Source of the DNA: Gracilaria gracilis
Lineage: Eukaryota > Rhodophyta > Florideophyceae > Gracilariales > Gracilariaceae
Reading direction: 5' to 3'
Assembly: GCA_030374805.1 (NCBI GenBank)
Contig: JARGSG010000200.1
Location: 744,001 to 808,000, forward strand
Length of the DNA stretch: 64,000 bases
The position numbers were made by a program, and so were the translations under genes. Below are positions 60,429 through 64,000 of this stretch, piece after piece (the first letter of the stretch is position 1; every line of letters starts with the position of its first letter). A model generated the notes under the pieces. The model saw only the letters and a list, made by a program, of their open reading frames with translations, ran no database searches and was not told the origin of the DNA.

Positions 60429-62486
60429 TTGCTTCGGCAACCTCGGGCCGGAACCTCAAAGGATACGGGCACTCAGCCACCGTTGGCTCCTGAACCTAAC
60501 AAGGATTTGCCGACAACGGTTGAGGACCTTTGGCCCCAATTGGAAGATCGAGCGAAAGCTCTTTTTACCGCTACGGTTAATGAAGCTATGACCTCAATGG
60601 ACATGGACGCCGTTACCCGCTTGGTGGTTGATCGAGCCGTGCACGAGCTCTCTCAACGCATACCTAAATTGGTTGAAACATACCTCTTAACGGGTGCCCG
60701 GGAGCATATCTACCGAGTGGTTCAAGACCTTTGGGTTTCCGAAGGAATGGCGGAAACAAAAACCCCTGGGGTGAATGTGGTTACTCGCATACCACAAGGG
60801 ATCCCTGCTGGTTCTTCCGCACCAATCAAGCCAATTCCGGCCGATAGTGCGTACCTACAAGGTTTAAGGCAAGGTCAAGAGGGCCATATAGAGATGAGCC
60901 CTCGAGACGTGTACTTGCCACCCATTGGAGGTAACGTTCGAAAGGACACCAAGGCTGGTGGACCTGAGGACGATTCGTCTGACCCAGATGAGGGGCGACG
61001 AAGAAGAAACCGCAAGGGTAAAGAAAGGAGGAGGAAAAAGGGAAAGAATCGCGGCTACGACTCTGACTTCGATTCCTCGAGCTCCGATACCGATACTGGT
61101 TCATCGTCGGATGATGACCGTAAAGGTAGACGCCAGAAGAGACCGAACAGGTTGGCGAAGAAGTCGTCAAAGAGAAACCGGAAAGGTAAGAAGAAACGGC
61201 ACGAGTCGTCCGACTCGGATTCGGACACCGATACAACCCTAGAGGTGCGTCAGCCGCTGAACGATATGTTCACCAAAGCGGTTGATTATAGGTCATATCG
61301 GTTGAGAAACCGATCCTCTGCTTACACCCAAGAGGTTGCGCAGAAGATCACCAAGCACCATAAGAAGCTCAGCTTCCAGATGGGTGATACTACCTTCACA
61401 GGTGATGATCCCATTGCGGTAATTGAGTTTCTACAGAAGTTCAAGATTGCATGTGACCAAAATGGTTTTTCCGAAGGTGCTGCCATCTGGTTATTCCAGT
61501 TTTACCTTAAAGGTCAAGCTTACCACTTGCTGCAAGGCAGGCTCCGTGGAAATACCCTGGCGGTTGATGAAGAGGGGACAGAGATGTTAGAGACGTACCC
61601 AGAAGTGGTTAATTTCATGTTGGAAACTTACGCTACCGATGAGGTTATCCAGGAAGGTTACGCTGAGGTGCAGGCATATCGCCAACGCTCTAGCCAAACC
61701 GAAATGGAATTCTCGTTGGGCCTTTGGAATCTGGCCACCCGATGCGGTAATGTCTTTACCACTAGTAGGTTGAAGTCGCTCTTTGCCAACAATGTTGACA
61801 AAGCGATCCGTTCGCAGGTACGCAATTACCTGGCGAACAACCGTAAGGTGGACTATAATGGGCTTGCCCGTTATGCCCAGGGACTAGGCGACACTCTCCG
61901 TCACGGAAAGAAGCCGTCGGCGTCCCATACCTCAAATGATAAACCGAAACGGTCAGTATTGGAGCTAGAAGAAAGCACTACCTCAGAGGGAGATTCGCTC
62001 ATTCGCGTACCAACAGGAATGGCAGTTCATCTCGTGACTGCGCCGCAGGCTCAGTCACGAGCCACCTCCATTGGTAATTGGTCGTCGACAGTACCACCAG
62101 CTTCGGTAAGGTCGCCACCAAGTGCGGCGAGCACTCAACAAACCTCAACGGGTGGTTCGAAAGCATCTTCATATGCTACAGCAGCGACCAATCCGGTTAC
62201 CCGACCTACCTCTATGGCAATGCGTGATCCCCAGACAGGTGGATTGGTTTGCTGGCTCTGTTTGTCGCCAGACCATCTGGCGAACAGATGTGACAAAATA
62301 TTCCCAGGGGTGCGCGAACATCTGATCAGTGCCAGGCAGCAAAACCACCGTAACCTATATGGATCTGGAAAGAGGGTACAAGCTCAACCATCACCATCTC
62401 AGGTTCATCTCGTCGAGGAAACACCAATCTTGGAGAAGGACAGTCCCGCTCAGGAGGAGCAGGAAAACACCGAACGGTTAGCGTAG
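60429..62486 (+). CDS. Gag polyprotein, Ty3 element 3
   Basis: Up to 685 residues; the listed start is a TTG because the frame is open upstream (to about 60327) without an in-frame ATG. An ATG at 60323 (MERPKK) is out of frame by one base at an AAAAAGG run, suggesting a small indel. Order: acidic N-terminal region (DLWPQLEDRAKALFT, IPKLVETYLLTG), DVYLPPI, and a Lys/Arg/Ser/Asp-rich stretch (GRRRRNRKGKERRRKKGK). The capsid follows (FTGDDPIAVIEFLQKFKIA, LFQFYLKGQAYHLL, FMLETYATDEVI, LATRCGNVFT, LARYAQGLGD). A Ser/Thr-rich linker leads to the intact zinc knuckle CWLCLSPDHLANRC. Packages element RNA. This is the best-preserved gag in the window and served as the reference for the others. Confidence 0.88.
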   Translation: MLRQPRAGTSKDTGTQPPLAPEPNKDLPTTVEDLWPQLEDRAKALFTATVNEAMTSMDMDAVTRLVVDRAVHELSQRIPKLVETYLLTGAREHIYRVVQDLWVSEGMAETKTPGVNVVTRIPQGIPAGSSAPIKPIPADSAYLQGLRQGQEGHIEMSPRDVYLPPIGGNVRKDTKAGGPEDDSSDPDEGRRRRNRKGKERRRKKGKNRGYDSDFDSSSSDTDTGSSSDDDRKGRRQKRPNRLAKKSSKRNRKGKKKRHESSDSDSDTDTTLEVRQPLNDMFTKAVDYRSYRLRNRSSAYTQEVAQKITKHHKKLSFQMGDTTFTGDDPIAVIEFLQKFKIACDQNGFSEGAAIWLFQFYLKGQAYHLLQGRLRGNTLAVDEEGTEMLETYPEVVNFMLETYATDEVIQEGYAEVQAYRQRSSQTEMEFSLGLWNLATRCGNVFTTSRLKSLFANNVDKAIRSQVRNYLANNRKVDYNGLARYAQGLGDTLRHGKKPSASHTSNDKPKRSVLELEESTTSEGDSLIRVPTGMAVHLVTAPQAQSRATSIGNWSSTVPPASVRSPPSAASTQQTSTGGSKASSYATAATNPVTRPTSMAMRDPQTGGLVCWLCLSPDHLANRCDKIFPGVREHLISARQQNHRNLYGSGKRVQAQPSPSQVHLVEETPILEKDSPAQEEQENTERLA

Positions 62487-62506
62487 GGGCCACCCCTAAC
62501 CGTGAA

Positions 62507-63553
62507 TTGGAAGGCCCGTCGATACCGGAACGGGAAACCTTAATGGTGGAAAAAGAAGAATCAGATGTACCCAATGTGGTGTGTCTAATGAAGTACAATA
62601 ACTATAAAGTTAATGCTTCAGTAAGCTTTCTCAATTACCTACAGGTCCCCGTTGCGTGTGTACTCGATACCGGCGCCGGTCCGAATGTGCTAAACGCTCG
62701 CGTCATACCCGATGCGGTCTTGCGGAACATTCGACCTGCCCCGACTATCAACCCGCTGGTGGACGCTAACGAGCGCCCACTGCACCTTAGAGGAATGTTA
62801 ACCACTGTGGTACAACTTGGAACCTTGAAGGTGAAGCTCAATTTCTTTGTGGTGGATCGTCTGGCGACAGACTGTATCCTCGGGACCAACTTTATTGACA
62901 GACATGTCAAGGCAATTTTGCCAGGGTCCCGAACGGTCGCTCTCCGTCAAGGTGGTCGTATTGCTATACTGGGTAATACGCAGACCAAAGATGGTTGGCG
63001 TAAGAAGCCGAGGTTCAATATACCCACCGAAACGGTTTCAAACAAGATACGGCTCACCAAACTGGTTTCAATTCCGGCTATGACCCAAATGGTAGTGAAC
63101 GTCTCATGCGCAGTTCCAGGATTGGTAATGCTACAGAACCATCCTAGGTTGGCAGAAAGACATCTCGCCTTGATGGCAAACGGGATTATCGACAACATCC
63201 CTAACCAAGCCTTCAAGGTGTACTTGAGTAACTTTAGCAATCACATTGTTAAGTTACCCAAGAATACCACTATTGGAATCGCACTGCCGGCACCACAAGG
63301 GGTTTTCACGGTCTCACCTAATGTGTTGGGCGAGGTCGCCACCTCTAAGGAAGGGGGAGGAACGGATGCGCCATACCCTGCATATGCGCCCCCGTTATCG
63401 GCAAATACCAAAATGGAACAGAAGATCGCCAGTACCTTTAAGGTTAGGGATCAGGAAAAGACTATGGAACTGGACCCAGTGCGGAATTGGAGAGAGGAAG
63501 TCCAGATCGGTGCGGAGAACCAGGCTCTCCGAGACCGGATCCTCAGTCTCTGA
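62507..63553 (+). CDS. Aspartic protease and RT-linker, Ty3 element 3
   Basis: 348 residues from a TTG; the frame is open further upstream and overlaps the end of gag by at least 85 nt in the -1 frame, the usual set-up for frameshift expression. ACVLDTGAGPNVLN is the active site and TDCILGTNFIDRHV the second block. Then comes a conserved strand-rich region (IRLTKLVSIPAMTQMVVNV, LMANGIIDNIPNQAFKVYLS) and an acidic linker. It ends at TGA 63551-63553 immediately before EEFEPMWSGRLG of RT in the same frame. Confidence 0.87.
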   Translation: MEGPSIPERETLMVEKEESDVPNVVCLMKYNNYKVNASVSFLNYLQVPVACVLDTGAGPNVLNARVIPDAVLRNIRPAPTINPLVDANERPLHLRGMLTTVVQLGTLKVKLNFFVVDRLATDCILGTNFIDRHVKAILPGSRTVALRQGGRIAILGNTQTKDGWRKKPRFNIPTETVSNKIRLTKLVSIPAMTQMVVNVSCAVPGLVMLQNHPRLAERHLALMANGIIDNIPNQAFKVYLSNFSNHIVKLPKNTTIGIALPAPQGVFTVSPNVLGEVATSKEGGGTDAPYPAYAPPLSANTKMEQKIASTFKVRDQEKTMELDPVRNWREEVQIGAENQALRDRILSL

Positions 63554-64000
63554 GAAGAATTTGAACCCATGTGGTCGGGCCGGTTGGGCCAAATTGAGGC
63601 TACAGAGCACCGTATTGATATGGTGCCTGGCTGGAAACCCATTTACCAGCAGCCTTACCGTGGAGGTCCAAAAGCCCGGGAGGTTGAGCTCAATGAGGTC
63701 GAGAGAATGCTCCGTGAAGGTGTCATAGAACCAGCAAATGCGGACTGGGCCAGCCCTGTGGTTCTCGTCACAAAGAAGAATGATACCCGTATGCGTTTCT
63801 GTGTGGACTACAGAAGACTGAATAGTATGACCATTAGGGATTCGTACCCAATACTTAGAATGGACGAGTGTATAGATTCGTTGGGCAACGCCAAGATCTT
63901 TACTACGCTCGATGCCAATTGTGGTTATTGGCAGGTACCTATCAGGGAAGAAGACAAGGACAAAACTACGTTTACTTGCCACGCTGGGTTATTCCGTTTT
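63554..64000 (+). CDS. Reverse transcriptase N-terminal part, Ty3 element 3 (partial)
   Basis: In frame with the protease after the TGA. EEFEPMWSGRLGQIEATEHR, PYRGGPKAREVEL, VIEPANADWASPVVLVTKKN, MRFCVDYRRLNSMTIRDSYP, LRMDECIDSLGN, FTTLDANCGYWQVPI with the first catalytic Asp. Cut by the window edge before the YLDD box. Confidence 0.9.

Larger units (their letters stand above)
59668..64000 (+). mobile_element. Ty3/gypsy LTR retrotransposon, element 3 (5' half, continues beyond the window)
   Basis: 5' LTR, primer site, gag, protease and the start of RT on the plus strand. Gag and protease are related to elements 1 and 2 throughout. Damage is light: an in-frame TGA between protease and RT and a probable one-base shift near the gag start. 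The integrase, any antisense gene and the 3' LTR lie outside the window. Confidence 0.9.

Noticed and set aside
1..64000. CRISPR arrays, tRNA or rRNA genes, bacterial operons
   Set aside because: No regularly spaced short direct repeats, cloverleaf or rRNA signatures were seen; content is eukaryotic and repeat-rich.

Overview
This window looks like nuclear DNA of a multicellular red alga; a florideophyte of the Chondrus type is my best guess, from gene style only. Reasons: the few host genes are long and intronless, one encodes a TIR-NB-ARC-WD40 receptor-like protein, and most of the rest is nested LTR and tyrosine-recombinase retroelements plus decayed DNA transposons. No bacterial operons, rRNA, tRNA or CRISPR were seen.

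Layout. 1-10.5 kb is a host island: a catalase with a signal peptide (1303-2832, +) and a 1394-residue TIR-NB-ARC-WD40 protein (5100-9284, -), separated by two small non-autonomous hairpin elements (3488-4003 and about 4584-4904). 10571-21959 is a complete Ty3/gypsy chromodomain element (element 1, minus strand), with 851/853-bp LTRs, a GTAAG target duplication, primer site and polypurine tract. 22-33 kb is a second host island: a 1.17-kb TTAA-flanked element (22294-23458), AT-rich DNA, a small hypothetical ORF and two secreted cysteine-rich proteins (28117-29823 and 30657-32714, +). 33-37.5 kb holds a broken DDE transposase and two LTRs of a separate family (LTR-B). 37553-48610 is a second, more decayed Ty3 element (element 2, minus strand, 543-bp LTRs). 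48.8-51 kb is a pogo/Tigger-like transposase gene broken by a solo LTR of the element-2 family and by an LTR-B copy. 52-57 kb is a DIRS-like retrotransposon (gag-like, RT, RNase H, tyrosine recombinase) with interleaved inverted repeats. 57.4-58.3 kb is another dead DDE transposase. From 59668 a third Ty3 element (element 3, plus strand) runs off the right edge.

How it works together. The host genes show no pathway link. The retroelements follow LTR - PBS - gag - PR - RT - RNase H - integrase - chromodomain - PPT - LTR. The most unusual feature is that elements 1 and 2, although strongly diverged, both carry an extra long ORF on the opposite strand between the chromodomain and the 3' LTR. The two antisense proteins share several spaced motifs, as expected for a conserved accessory gene transcribed against gag-pol. 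A second signal is the frame-independent, roughly 50-fold excess of the octamer CCGWWCGG across element 2.

Limits: everything rests on reading the sequence and on family knowledge. No database search was run, and start codons were moved to the first sensible ATG where the longest open frame began with a non-ATG codon.
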